Assembly (NCBI GenBank): GCA_013398055.1
Contig: VZRS01002617.1
Coordinates: 62,001 to 126,000, forward strand
Direction of reading: 5' to 3'
Length of the DNA stretch: 64,000 nucleotides
Source: Ifrita kowaldi
Lineage: Eukaryota; Chordata; Aves; Passeriformes; Cinclosomatidae
Position numbers and translations under genes: made by a program. The notes under the pieces were generated by a model. It worked only from the letters and a program-made list of their open reading frames with translations. It searched no databases and had not been told where the DNA came from. This document shows positions 37,065-49,261 of the stretch, one piece after another (positions within the stretch are counted from its first letter, which is position 1; the number at the start of each line of letters is the position of its first letter).

Positions 37065-37640
37065 TCATGGAATCATAGAATGGCTTGGTTTGGAAGGGAC
37101 CTCAACTATCATCAAGTTCCAGCATCCCTGCCATGAGCAGTAACACATTCCACTAGACCACGTTACTCAAAGACCCATCCATCAAAGACTCGAACACCTC
37201 CAGAAATGGGGCATCCACAGCTTCTTTGCGTAACCTGTTCAGAGCCTCACCACCCTTACAGTAAAGAATTTCTTCCTCATATCTAATCTAAATCTCTCCT
37301 CTTTCACTTTAAAGCCATTACCATTACACTTATCCTACCCCTCCACGTCCTTGTAAAAAGTCCCTCTCCATCTTTCCTGTAGGTTCCCTTTGGAAAGCGC
37401 TCTTAGGTCTCCCCAGAGCCTTCTCTTCTCTGCGATGAACGACCCCAACTCTCTTCAGCCTGTTTTCACAGGAGAGATGCTCCACCCCTCTGATCATTGT
37501 GTGGCCTCCTCTGGACTTGCTCCAGCATGTTCACATCCTTCTTATGCTTGGGGCCCAGAACTGGATGCAGTATTCCAGCGGGGTTCTCACCAGAGGGGAG
37601 TAGATGGGGCAAACAATCCCAAAACCAACCTCTCCACCCC
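37065..37640 (-). mobile_element. CR1 LINE fragment, 5'-truncated
   Basis: Minus-strand CR1. Terminal text tcatggaatcatagaatggc is followed by the standard 3' UTR (ggaagggacctcaactatca, ctgccatgagcagtaacaca, gtaaagaatttcttcctcat). Beyond about 37330 comes degraded ORF2 C-terminal text, with segments for RLGDL, LFS.EKR, VKTG.K and QYWIQFWAPS-like residues in broken frames. No intact reading frame remains. Confidence 0.88.
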
Positions 37641-40600
37641 ACCTTGAAAGCACCACCTTTGTGTTTTGGGCACCCTCCATGCTTCCTGTAACTGGCTGAA
37701 AACTGCTATCATGCTTTCCTGCATGAGTTAATTGGTTTATGTACTTCCTTTCTAATTGCTTTTTATTTTAATAAAGATTAAGCCTTGCCCAACTCTGTAT
37801 CAAGCAAAAATTCGTTTTGGGGATTTAATTCCTGAAGAGGCTTGTTGATTCTGTGTATAAGTATCAGGAAAGAATTCAGACTCTGTGGCTGTGACCTTAT
37901 TTATCAAGCAGAACACGACAAACAAGGCAAAGTACCATTATGTGGGGCTATTCTTTGAAACACAGACTTCTGAGAAAGGCAGTGAGACTGAAACCATGGG
38001 AAGTTTGAAAATAATAGTGAGCAGCAGCATGGTCAAGCAGAAAGGAAAGCATTTGGGATAAGGAAAAATTTATGCTGCTGGTGCCAGATCCTTGACTCAC
38101 ATGCGGTTTTCTGCAGCTGTTCCCAAGTAAAATGGCTTTATAGCGAGTAATACCAATTTTCTGGAGTAAACTAAAGCAACAACAACTTTAATTGCCACAC
38201 AGGTGTTGGAAGCAATTAAACCAAATAGTGGGACAAAACTATTTAATAAATCTTCTAACTTACTTCTGAACTGGTATGTACCAGGACAGGAGAATAATGA
38301 CAAGTTCCTGAATTTGTAATAATAAATCACTTCTCTTTGCACCAAACCAAAGAAATAGCAGCTTTGTTTTAAAAGGGAAGTCATAGCCTGCCTGTGGTAT
38401 ACTCTGCCAAATTCCTCCACAGAAATCCAAGGTCTATTGCTTCTATTTATATAGAACACAATGTCTACTTTTGAGGCATACTAAATAGGTATGACTAAGG
38501 CAACTATATTTTATAATTTCTAATAAACAGAGAAGTCAGACAGCCTCTTTCATCCTGACAAAGCCTAAAAAATCTCTCGGTAAATCTGCAATCAAGGAAT
38601 TAGAAGAGTAGTCCAAGAATCGGAAAAGTTCTGTTAAACTTGTTGACCATTTACTGGCTGAAGTTAGTAAATTCTTCATGATGCACGGATGAGTGGGATT
38701 GGCAAATTAAATGGATTATCCTGTATGTTTCCTGACCATGGAGTATGATTTGCTCACTATCCAGTACCTGTGACTTATGTCTGACAAGGTGGGAGTGAGA
38801 CAGCAAGAACCATGATTTCATCTGCAATCTCAGAAAAAGCAGTATGTTAAAACATAACACAGGTATTCCCTATCTTATCATTGTTTATGACCTATGTGTA
38901 GCTCAGTTCTTGTAAGCAGCTTGCAATAGAGAGTTAATATTAATAAATCATTTAAATTATCAGCAGTTATCACCCTAGTTTGGGAGTAGCTAAAACTGAA
39001 AATCTACCCACTCACAAAAGGCAGGAGAGTTTTACACCTTTTCCAAGACAGAAAGGAGCGCTTGAAATAACCTGTAAAACCTTGGTTGCTGTTCTACTGA
39101 CCAGAAAAGATAATGTGTTTGTAAACTGACACAGAAGCAGAGGAAATCATGCAGACATGAAATTAAGAAGTTAGAGCTCTACTGTGGATGCAGTCCTTGC
39201 TTAGAGGAAGTCTGCTACAGCCATTCATGGGCACCAGCAGTGACACTTCCACAGAGATTCATCCCACCTCCAAACATCTAACAGGCCTTGTTTCTCTTCT
39301 CACAACTGCTACTTCTTCTTCTTTTGTTTCATTTTTCCATCTCAATAATTGAAACCTTCGCTCTTCTTCTTTGTCTTCTGTTTACCCCAGTGTTGAATCA
39401 GACATGCCCAGTTTCTTCCTTCCTTAAAATCTATTTGTAATTCTAATCTTGACCTGGATCTCTGCTGTGTAGATGCATTCCTCTTTCAATCTTTCCGTTC
39501 ACCACTGGTCAAGATAAGCTACGTGCTGGCTCAATTTCCTCTTGTACTCAAATAACAAACTAACCTAAAAACTAACACATTAGAGAGCTGAGTGATTTTT
39601 TTTTTAAATTTCTTTTATTTATCAGAGGAACATGAAGATACAAGGTTAGCACACTGAACAGCATTAACATACAAGCTTCAAGGAAGGTTTCAAGGAAGAA
39701 GAGACTGAGAAGTATGAAAACATCAGTGGAGAAGTTCCGTTTCTGACCTTCAGCGGTTTTGGTACCAGCCAACAGTACTGTCCCCAATGTGACAAGAGAA
39801 TTATCCATGCAACATCTTTGCTGGGTTTTGGCCTCACTTTACATCCAAAGAGCTCAGACTGGACTCAAGAAGGTAACAGAGTGCACCAAGCTCTTGATCT
39901 CAGAGTCTGATTAGCACTGTCTGGCATGCTGGCTGTCACAAAGCAGCTGCTTGAGGAATGCAATTTCTTCATGTCTGTTCTGATTTTATTACTTGGTGGT
40001 TCAAGGTTTGTGGATTCCTTCAAGCTCTGTGGAGAAGGCAGCAGCCATTTTCTCCTTCACCCAGAGGCTGAAGTGGCTGTAGTTTCATGAAAACCATCAA
40101 TGTTTGACACCCAGGCTATTCACTACCTTCCTGCACATTTTTGCAGAACCAGCTGATCATTTTGCCGTCCAACCACCACCACTACAGGTCAGGCAGCAGC
40201 CTGTCCTTATGTGGGATTAAGTGACGCTGGAACCACACCTGGTGAGTACCATTACCCAGGTAGCTGTTCTCCAGCAGTTCTCCGATGGAACAATCACACA
40301 TTTCTTTTACCCCAAGCCCAGAAATATTTGCACTGTCCAAATTGGGCATCCCCATTCTGAATGCTGGTCTAGATGAAATGGTAACTGCTCTCTCAAAGCT
40401 TTCAGGGTTTATCCTGAGGATGTCTCCCAGACTGCTGTTTCCACATTCTTGCTCACCCTCACAGAGTTTCTTGTTTCTCTTTCTGACTTTTTATTTTTTT
40501 AAGTTTTGTATTTATTTAGTTCTAGTAGCTCTCTTTCAGATCTTGTTCTTCCTAACACTGCTCTTAATAGGAGGGATGCCTCTCAAAGGGAACCGTCCTC

Positions 40601-42976
40601 TCATCCACAGCAGAAGGTGGCTGACTGATGGCAGGAGCAATGCTAGTTCAACCCTGCTGGAATATTGTTTTTATGTTATTGCTCACAAAACCTTATGTGT
40701 TGCCTATCATGTTTGAGTAGGGATGACTCCAAGTGAAATCTAGGACTGTAGTTGAAAAACAAACTGGACTAACATTTTTCTGTTTAATTTTTGGTAAAGC
40801 TGCTTTTTAATGTCTCTACAAGAGATGTGACTCAAAGTCTTCCTCTTTTTAGGGAGCTGCCATGTACTAATGATATGGTTCCAGGCCTGCATTCATGCCT
40901 TTGGTTCAGGAATAATTTCCAAGGCCCACTGGCTTCTCTATGGCTTTTTTTAACAGCAGGAACTCTTAAGTTGCTTTTTGTATATGTCTACGGCTTGTTT
41001 TACTTATAATATTTAAACAGTGAGAAATCTCCTCTGAGTTCTTGATGATCCAATAACATGTTAGAGTGAAATCCCTTTAACTCTGCTAGACCCTTTGTTA
41101 TTTTGGAACATTTAGCTTAATTATTACACATCAAGCAAGTTCAGGGGGAAAGTGTGTGTATAAGGAAAAAAACCTTTGCTCAGGTGCACATTTCTTTCCT
41201 CAATCAGCGGCACTTCTCACTTGTTTAGTAGCAAATCCCAGTAACTGGTGGTAGTTGTATGGCTCAGGTAATCACTGCCCATCTGGGCTTTAAGACTGAC
41301 CAAACTGTGGTCAGAGGTAGCCCTGACTAGATCTATGGGTTTTTTCTACGTGTCCCAGCACAGTGAGGGTCCCTGGCAGCTCAGCAGCTTTTCCAGTGGT
41401 TCTCTCTGCATGATGAAAAGGACATTAGAAGTTGCACGTATGAGATTGCTATCACAGTGAAGCAAAAAGAAAGGCTTGTTCCTTCCTGTGTGTGGGCTGA
41501 GAAAACCCTCAGTCATCTTGGTCAAACAGGTCAAAGGCTGTTTTTTTCACTCTGCTTATGTATGACATATGCTACAGCTGCATGAAATAGCGCATTTCAG
41601 GGTGAAGTCACAAAAAGAAGAGATTATAAGGTAAAATTCAAATATTTTATTGCTATGAATAGTGAAAAAATTGTAATCTATTTCCAAGTGATGTGAAATG
41701 TTGGCATTAAACTGTAATTATGCTGTTTAGAACAACTAAAACTTGTACATTCTCAAAGCCACTTTGAAATATTAACAATATACGTTGGAAAATTAATTGG
41801 TTTGTAAAACTTTTGCTATAGCAAAGTTTCTGGGAAATTTCTTGTGCTTGTCTTGGGAATATTAGACAGGCAAACAATTTTAAACATTTAAATGCTTTAA
41901 GGTCATGAATTTTAAAAGGAGGTGAACAGAAAGTTTTATACCCATCTTGACTTTCTAAAGATGCTTTGCCTGATGCTTCAAAAATAAGAAGTTCCTCTGA
42001 AAATGTTTTGCAGTTGCAGTCTATCACTTTACAGATGAGTGCAAAGAATTAAGAATTGCTGATTAAAACAAGTTTACTGATTTCAAGCTTCAAAGGAATC
42101 AGAGAGAGAAGATGCTGCTTTTTTAAGAGAATTTTTCAGCTCTCATGTTATTCTTTCAAAACTCTTTTTAATGTAAGGATAAATTTCATTGGCAAAGTAT
42201 GTCTCTACCCTGCTTACTATCCGTGTATACTTGTACAGAAATCTGTATGCAAGTCTGCATTTTGAGTTAAGTCTAAATAAGAATGCAGCTGTATGTGGCT
42301 ACGTTCAACAAGTGCCAAAAGAATTATATCTTTCAGATCATTCCTAAATTAATTTTTAGCTTTTCTTCACTTTTCATAGTAGAGCAGCTCAAGGGAAATT
42401 CTGTAGGAAAAATACTTGCAGGTGAAGCCAGAAGAGATTGAATTTTCATCTGCAAAACTTTATTTTCAATTTGATCCATATATCTAGAAAAAAAACTGTT
42501 GCTGCCTCATAAGTATTCTGTACACATTCAGCAAGATGCTAAAAAGGTGGATCAGGTATCATCATAGAGTATCCACATATGATAGGTACAATATTTTCAC
42601 ATTTCAGTATTTTCCCACCTTCAATTTTAGCTTTATAACACGAGTGCAGATAAAACTTGCACCATTTATGAAAACACAATGTCTTCATTATTTCAAGTGG
42701 TTGAATCTAGAGGGAAATAATTGAAAAAAAAATCCTAGAATGCAGTTTAGTAAATCAAAATCTCATTCATAATTAGGTAAAACATGATTTTAATACTGAG
42801 AGGCATGGGTTATTGCTGTCATATGCAGTATGACAACAGTTATAAAGTTGTATGCTACATGGGATAACATAATTTCAGATACAATTCAGTACCATGTCTC
42901 TTCATGAACCTGTGACATTCCAGTCAATAATGAAGGAAGTAACAAAGAAAATGTGTAACTCCTATTTTTCCTTCTC
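37641..42976. other. Intergenic upstream of the GPR141 paralogue
   Basis: Apart from the possible retrocopy at 39596-40490, nothing is recognised. The 5' non-coding exon(s) and promoter of the paralogue should lie here or further upstream, but I cannot place them. Confidence 0.4.
39596..40490 (-). pseudogene. Possible processed retrocopy with poly(A) tail, parent unknown
   Basis: On the minus strand the sequence ends with AATAAA (complement of 39614-39619) followed 8 bases later by a 10-base A run (complement of 39596-39605), as a reverse-transcribed mRNA would. About 0.6 kb upstream is a 102-codon open stretch without a start codon (complement of 40185-40490, stop at 40182-40184). It includes GVKEMCDCSIGELLENSYLG and HQVWFQRHLIP, which look protein-like but which I cannot assign. 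I see no target-site duplication. It may equally be chance or an unnamed repeat. Confidence 0.25.
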
Positions 42977-42978
42977 AG
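42977..42978 (+). other. Splice acceptor of the GPR141-like coding exon
   Basis: Pyrimidine tract cctatttttccttctcag ends in AG 21 bases before the start codon. It mirrors the layout at the GPR141 exon, where the acceptor also sits just before the ATG. This supports common descent of the two gene structures. Confidence 0.65.
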
Positions 42979-42999
42979 TAACCTTCAAAAGAGGAGCTT

Positions 43000-43869
43000 A
43001 TGACGATGCTTAACAGCTCCATAACCCAACAGAGCCATTCGTCCAATGACACACCGCTGGACTCCTCAGCGAATCTCCACACTGTTCTGACAGTCCTGTA
43101 CATCATCAGCCTGGCTGGTGGCACCCTCGGGGTCATCATGATGTCCCGACAGTTGTTACAAAGGAGATCACAGTCTGTGATGACCCTTATGATCATCAGC
43201 CTCCTGGTGCTGCACACCTTCATGCTCCTCAGCATCCCCTTCCGCCTCAGCTATTACATTTTGGGGGAGTGGAAATTTGATATGTTTGCGTGCAGGCTCG
43301 TGAGCGCCATCATCTACCTGCACATGTATGCCACCTTCGCCTTTTACGTGGCCATCATCGTCACCCGCCTCCTCCGCTTGGAGTTTCAGAAGTGCTACAC
43401 CACAGCCTGGGTGGGGGCTGTCTGGCTGGTGGGAGCGCTGCTGATCGCTCCTGTCCTTCTCTCATACTATGGCACCTCGAAACCGTACAAGCCATCCGAA
43501 TGCTTCCAGTTCCACGGGGAGTTACAAGAGGTTCCCATGGTGGTGGCAAGCTACTGCCTGATTGGGATTTTGGTGGCATTGTGTGCTGTGCTCACCGTAA
43601 TCCAGCTGACTGTGATGTGTAGAGTAGCTGTGAAATTCTGGCCTGACGTTAACTCTCACGTGGAATTCAGGGCTCAGGCAAAGAGTTTCTTCTTCATCTT
43701 GATAACATTAATCTGCTTTATGCCTCATCATGTATTCAGAGTATATTATATCCAAAATTACAACCTTGATAAAGACCATAAACTACTCCTATACGACGAG
43801 GCTTTTTTAGCTTTAACAACAATGTGCTGCTTGGATATGTTGTGCTTCATAGCAGGAATATCCCACTGA
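43000..43869 (+). CDS. GPR141-like receptor (tandem paralogue), short C-terminus
   Basis: Class A orphan GPCR, paralogue of the receptor encoded at 22803-23747. 289 residues, uninterrupted. Sequons at N5 and N16 precede helices at roughly 27-49, 60-84, 95-126, 135-156, 180-207, 228-252 and 265-286. C98-C168 is the expected TM3-ECL2 disulfide. Shared signatures are SIPFRLSYY, WKFDMFACRLVSA, LHMYATFAFYV, ECFQFHGELQE, HVEFRAQAKSFFFI and FRVYYIQ. Altered switches: H72 at position 2.50, T122-R123-L124 at DRY, CFMP (239-242) at CWxP and DMLCF (279-283) at NPxxY. The chain ends only ten residues after D279, so helix 8 and the cytoplasmic tail, about 16 residues in GPR141 here, are missing. Two in-frame ATGs (43000, 43006) are possible starts; the first is chosen. 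Coding constraint looks intact: no frameshift, conserved cysteines. Ligand unknown. Confidence 0.9.
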   Translation: MTMLNSSITQQSHSSNDTPLDSSANLHTVLTVLYIISLAGGTLGVIMMSRQLLQRRSQSVMTLMIISLLVLHTFMLLSIPFRLSYYILGEWKFDMFACRLVSAIIYLHMYATFAFYVAIIVTRLLRLEFQKCYTTAWVGAVWLVGALLIAPVLLSYYGTSKPYKPSECFQFHGELQEVPMVVASYCLIGILVALCAVLTVIQLTVMCRVAVKFWPDVNSHVEFRAQAKSFFFILITLICFMPHHVFRVYYIQNYNLDKDHKLLLYDEAFLALTTMCCLDMLCFIAGISH

Positions 43870-43924
43870 ACTGAGAAATACCAGGAGGTCCAGCTGCAGT
43901 GTGTCAGTACTGGATTTTGAAAGA

Positions 43925-43930
43925 AATAAA
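43925..43930 (+). terminator. Poly(A) signal of the GPR141-like gene
   Basis: Canonical AATAAA only 56 nt after the stop codon, followed by GT-rich text (aactgtgttgggattttcct) suited to cleavage and polyadenylation. If used, the 3' UTR is very short. Confidence 0.6.
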
Positions 43931-44380
43931 ACTGTGTTGGGATTTTCCTGAGCTAGGAGGACTGGTGAGTTTATGGCATGTCTCTACAGGTCTACAGCAT
44001 AGTTTGGTTTTTGCAGAAGAGTAAGATTCCTCTTTCACAAGCTACTCTTTTTTATCTTCTCTCTAAAAGGCAGACACACACAAGTCATACTCTAGTCTTG
44101 ACCTAAGTGTCATGCCCTGAAGCTTCATTAAGATTTTCCTCAACTGGCCTTCTCTAGCAATTACAGCACAAGTATCCATTCCGTTGCATTTTTTTCCTCA
44201 GAGTGTCTCAAAGGAACCACAACCCACTGTGGCCAATAGGTTGTCTTCTCTGAAGATCTAACTTCTTCTGGCTATTGTGATACTGAAGGGAAGAGATGGA
44301 AGAAAGAAATTCCTTTACAGGATATTTGTACTAGAGATTTTAGATAGCAAGGACAGAAACTCTATTCAAATGAGAAGTAT
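43931..44380. other. Intergenic, nothing recognised
   Basis: Immediate downstream flank of the paralogue. No named feature. Confidence 0.4.
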
Positions 44381-44447
44381 TCACAGAATCAGAGAATGGG
44401 TCAGGTTGGAAAGGACCACAGCGGGTCATCTGGTCCAACCTCCCTTT
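44381..44447 (-). mobile_element. CR1 LINE 3'-end stub
   Basis: Short minus-strand CR1 end: tcacagaatcagagaatggg, then caggttggaaaggaccacag and catctggtccaacctccctt. It breaks off after about 65 bp, next to a small palindrome. Confidence 0.85.
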
Positions 44448-44464
44448 GTATAATTTATACAAAG
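44444..44464. repeat. Short perfect inverted repeat
   Basis: Arms ctttgtata and tatacaaag, nine bases each, separated by att. It begins where the CR1 stub stops, so it may mark the truncation or insertion junction. Confidence 0.8.
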
Positions 44465-46159
44465 TAGATATTAAATTAAATTATATGCAAACTAACCATT
44501 ATCACAACTTCACCTTTTCTTGTGTCATTCCAAATCCACAAGCAGCTCACCAAATTGTGATAATTATATATTTAGAGTTAATGAAAGCAGAACAGGATTC
44601 AAAACTTCTACCTTATATCACTCTCTTATATCTCTCAGGACTGGGTCTGATTGTTATTTCTTAGATCCATTGTAGCCAAAAAAGTTGCTGTGGTTCCATA
44701 ACTGGATCTGGAATTCAGTTGAGGGGAAGGATCAGACACTCTCTAGGACAGGGAAATATTTTATCAGCCTTCAAAAACCCTTGATGTCTGGTCACTTGCA
44801 ATTGTCTGTTGATTTGTTATCAGATGCCATATTTTTTCCATTTACACATGTAACAACACAGAACTAGAATAAACTTACTGACCAGTGCATAATCCGTTCA
44901 GCATATGCTTGTGTATGTGTATACAAACTTGTTCTGAAGTATATCTTTTCTCCATTAAACAGATTATACTCTTTGGGAATCACATCCGTTCTGGAAATCT
45001 CTGTTTTATCTTCATGATTTAAAAGCTCTTTTTAATGATTCATTCTTCCTGCTCTTCTCAGTGCAGAAGGTCTCTAACCCTTCTGCTGAAGGCCCCACTG
45101 TTGTTTGCTGCATCCCAGCAGCTTGAGGCCAGATTTCTCCCACCCCAGATTACTAGGAGTCACACAAGGCTACACTTCCTCCTTCACAGCCCTATGAGTT
45201 CCCATAATTTTTAGTCTGGCAATCTTTGCTACAGAAAGTGCTATGATCCCTGGGTTCAAATGGATTAAAGCTTGATTTGGGAGAATTATAAAGTACACTT
45301 AAAAAGTAATGCTACTAATACCTCAGATTGATGACATTTCTTTGAATGAAAGAACTTACACCGACTCTGTCAATGCTGAATAAATGTTTCTGCCTTGACG
45401 CGTCCATCAAAAAAACTTTGTTGAAAACTCCTGATGGCTTCAGGATCCTTTCTGCCTCTTTTAAAAAGTGTGAGGTGTCTGCAGTCCAGCAGCAAGTCCT
45501 GAAATCTGAAAATCCTGGTCTTATGGCTTCCTCTAGGGTTACCAGGTCCACTCCTGTTCAAACAATAGATTGATCAGCCCATGATTTTCAAAGGCAGCAG
45601 GTAGACCTAGAGTTCAGTACTAGAGAGATGAAATGCAAAGGGACAGATTTTAAAGTTGGATCTATCAAAGCCTTTAGAAAACTGGCAAAGCTGCAGGTGT
45701 TGCAACAAGTACGCTGTTTTTCCCTTACTGTACTCCTGGGGCTAAATAAAATATCTGTTCCTTGAAGAAATGTCCTGTGTCACTGCCTCATCTCACTGAC
45801 CAATGTTTCCAAGGTGACCTACCCAGTAAAGATCAGAGTCATCTGACCTTGCTTGTGAGTCTGCTGATGATCTACCAGTCCACCATAATGCTGTGCAAGT
45901 CTAGGGGAGAAAAAGGGAAATTACCTGCGTGTCCTTAGCCACGCAAACAAATCATGTCTTGATGGCCTTGCCTTTGCTATTGCCTGGCATATTTTACCCG
46001 TGCCTGGCTGTGTACCTTGCTGAAATAACCCTGACCCACTGCCTTGACTTCCTGGTGTGATGCTGAAGCTGTGCTGCCCATCACAGCAGTCTGGTAATCA
46101 CTAGCTGCTGGCTGGCACTGGGCCTGCCCTGCTTGCCCTGCCTGGGGCCACATGCAGCA
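44465..46159. other. Intergenic, nothing recognised
   Basis: A minus-strand open frame at 45315-45551 (78 codons) overlaps a second one at 45370-45561 in another frame. Neither shows a known motif. Confidence 0.4.
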
Positions 46160-46270
46160 CCACCTCTGGCTGGGATGGAGTGAACTTGCACAGCATCAAG
46201 GCTTTCTCTCTTTCCCACTCTGTCCCACAGCGGGTAGGCTGTGGGCAGAAAACACAACAGGAGAGCAGAT
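46160..46270 (+). mobile_element. ERVL-type LTR scrap
   Basis: The phrases ctctggctgggatggagtga, atcaaggctttctctctttc and gtaggctgtgggcagaaaac occur in the same order as in the front part of songbird ERVL LTRs. The stretch between them is deleted, so only a remnant is left. Limits are approximate. Confidence 0.45.
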
Positions 46271-49221
46271 GTGTCGCTATGGTCCTCCTAACTCAGAGGA
46301 TAATGGATTAAGCATTAATGTCAGTGTTGTTACATCTAAGACGCACATTAAAGTGATAGAGATGAGCTCTATTCAATACCCAGTCCCCTGCTGAGATCTC
46401 TAAAGCACTTTAAAAACTGGTTAAAATAAAAAATGATCACTCTTCAGAAGGATGGTCTGAGAAATAAATTCTGAAAGGACAATAATATTGAGCTCAGATT
46501 GCAGGGTACTATTACTTACTATGAATTATATAATGACAAATCCTGGAAAACAGTTAAAAATGTTGATTTCAATGCCATTTGCAGGACCCAAGTAATTCTG
46601 GAGATAATTATAGACATTAATAATTGCTTTCACATCAAAGGATCATGTGAAATTGTAACCCATTTAGTCACCCCATTCATTTTTAATGTTATCCAATGAA
46701 GACTGGGAAAATCCTCAGACGTTCTGTAGAAAAGAATATCAAACTGCTAAGTGTATCTTCCATTGTTGTTCTCTGCATGAAGTTCTGTATAAACAGAGCA
46801 GGCAAGCAGACCAAAACCAAAATCCCATTTGTATCCCTGACTTCCTAGGTTAGTTTGGTGAGAAGCTGTAGGTGGTTCTTACCACACAAACGGGTGTGCT
46901 CACTGCTGTCACAGCTACACTGCTACTACAGGTGGCTTGTTCCTGCCTTACTCGAGCATATCCTTTTCAACAGTGCTGAGGGTGATGCACAAGAGACGTA
47001 GCTGGTTTTAATTCACATCTTCCTTCTGATTCACCTGTTCCTTGTGCCTGCTCACAGAGAAAGGTCATATTGATGATGTTGTCAGATGGACATGCCCCTC
47101 TGCAAACAAGCAGAAGGAACAGATGCATTAGGAAAAACCAAAGGCAAACTCCCGCTCCCCTTTTTTTCTTCTTCCCCCAAGCAATGATGCTCTTAACAAT
47201 AACAGATACTGTCATAACTGCCTCTTTTTTTTTCCTGTGTCAACCCTAAACATAAAACCACACTACAGTCCTTGCCTTTTATCACATACATTCCAGTTTG
47301 GGGCTTTGAGTGGCACCATGAGCCACAGAGCAGCTATATGGCATACAGAGCAGAATTACCTGTGGGTAACATTATGAAAAAAATTGAAAATTGCTTTATC
47401 CATAAGCACATGGGTGAAAACATTGCAGAAAAGCTACAGGAGGGCAGCATTTGTTGCAATGATTGTTGCACAGACAATAAGTATCAGACAAAACTAAACC
47501 CAGAGAAATCATGAAAAAATAATTTTAAAAATATCAAAGATACAAAATACCAGCAAAAAAAAACCCTACAATTTCTTCATGCCTTCTTTACTACACTGTT
47601 TTCAGCTGTCAGTGAGGAGCCACATACTAAATCCATGGTAAGTCAAGACCATGTGTTGTCACACAAAGGGTATCATATAAATTGTACAGAAGCATCTTGT
47701 TCATCAGCCAACTACTTTGTGATCAGACCAACAATCAGAGGACAAGAGCCATAGCTCAGGAAGAGGATGCTGATGTTGTACATGATGAAAGATTTGCAGC
47801 TTCCGACTCTCTTGGGACTGAGATGGCATCCCTGCCTGCAGGAGCTCTCCTGTTTACAATCATTTATGGAAAACCACTCAGGAGCACCAAGGTACATGCA
47901 GAAACACACAAGCAGACTTGCACACAGCAGAAGAGGGGAAAGCTGGACTCCAGATGAAGTAATTTTCTTTCTGACAAGGAAAGATGTGTTGGGGGTTCTC
48001 AGTGCCTTAATGCTAGCGAGAGAGTAGTGCTAGAAACAGCTGTCTGCTTTTATGTCCTGGCAGGCAAGGACGGAGATGATGAATGTGTCAGAGGAAAGAA
48101 GGCTGCAGGATATAGACTAGAAGGCATTGACTTGCATGATGATTCTTTCATTCATGATTTCTCTCAAATATTTGGAAAGGCTGATCTGTGCTTTCCAAGA
48201 CATAGTACTGCTGCATAAAACACCTTGTAAGTTCTAAAACTCCTTGGAAATAAATTGCATTAATCTTTTGAGCCACAAAATTTAAAAACCACTATGAAAA
48301 GGTAGAACCTTTCTATGACATTAAAAAATAGCATAAAATACATGCTGCTTTTTTTTCATAATCTGCTTGGCAGAAGTATCAAACCTAGTGACTCATCTTA
48401 CATTAGCAGACTACTACAGTTTACTCAAAGATGTGATAAAAAAATCCTTCAGCCAAATTTTTTAATAAATCCGCTTCCTGTAGCAATTCTTCCTCTCTCA
48501 TTTTCATATCCTCTATCTGTGGAAACCCCCTCTGAAATGTTGCAATATGGAAACCAGCAGGTAAAAAGCCTCCCTACTGGGAAAAAGCTGGAAGAAAAGG
48601 GGAATTTTCACAAGCTCCACGTTTTGTTTTTCCATTGGCATAATCATTTCAGCCGCTTTCCAAAACTTAACCTAAGCGGGTGACGGCTTGTGTATCCGGG
48701 ACGGAGCAAATGAAGAAACAAATTGGGAAAGAGGCTTTTCTGCAATGAGGAACACCAAGATGACTCATGGACTCATCTCCTCCTGGTGTCTCTTGCACTG
48801 CCCTTTGACTCTGCTGTGAAAGCATGAAATGTCAGGGCACATGCTGGTGGTGCCTGTCCCATAAACGAGGCTGTGCGACATCAGTCACCAGGCACTTTCC
48901 TGCTTTAGCCCTATTGCTACCTTCTACAGTTACCCTAAAAACATTCCTATTTGTAAGAAGGCACTTTTCGTTCCCCCTAGCTCACAGAACCTTTCAGAGG
49001 AGAAATAAAATTTCAGACAAATGACACCTGAAAACTGCCAGTTTTTTCATCTCTAATTTCCCCCTTCCCTTGATATTTTACCCACTAGCTCCCTGAGAAA
49101 AGTAACATCAGCAGAAGCTAAAACTTCTTAAAATTTTAGGCTAATGAACAAAATTTCTATGTGCAACTTATGTTCCACCATTTGCTTTGTAAAAAATGAT
49201 CACATCTAATGACTTTGTGTG
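46271..49221. other. Intergenic, nothing recognised
   Basis: Several 60-120-codon open frames, none with family motifs. No CR1 or LTR signature. Confidence 0.4.
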
Positions 49222-49261
49222 TGTTGTTTAGCCCCAGATGGCAACTAAGTACCACACAGCT

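Noticed and set aside
40285..40716. 143-codon open frame on the + strand with a Phe/Leu-rich middle
   Set aside because: The hydrophobic part comes from a T-rich tract, and the frame lies antisense to the possible retrocopy. No family resemblance.
45315..45561. Two overlapping minus-strand open frames, briefly considered as an exon
   Set aside because: Different frames overlap, neither has a motif, and no convincing splice sites bound them.
48027..48218. Small frame examined as a possible NME8 or other exon
   Set aside because: No thioredoxin or nucleoside-diphosphate-kinase motif and no clear splice boundaries.
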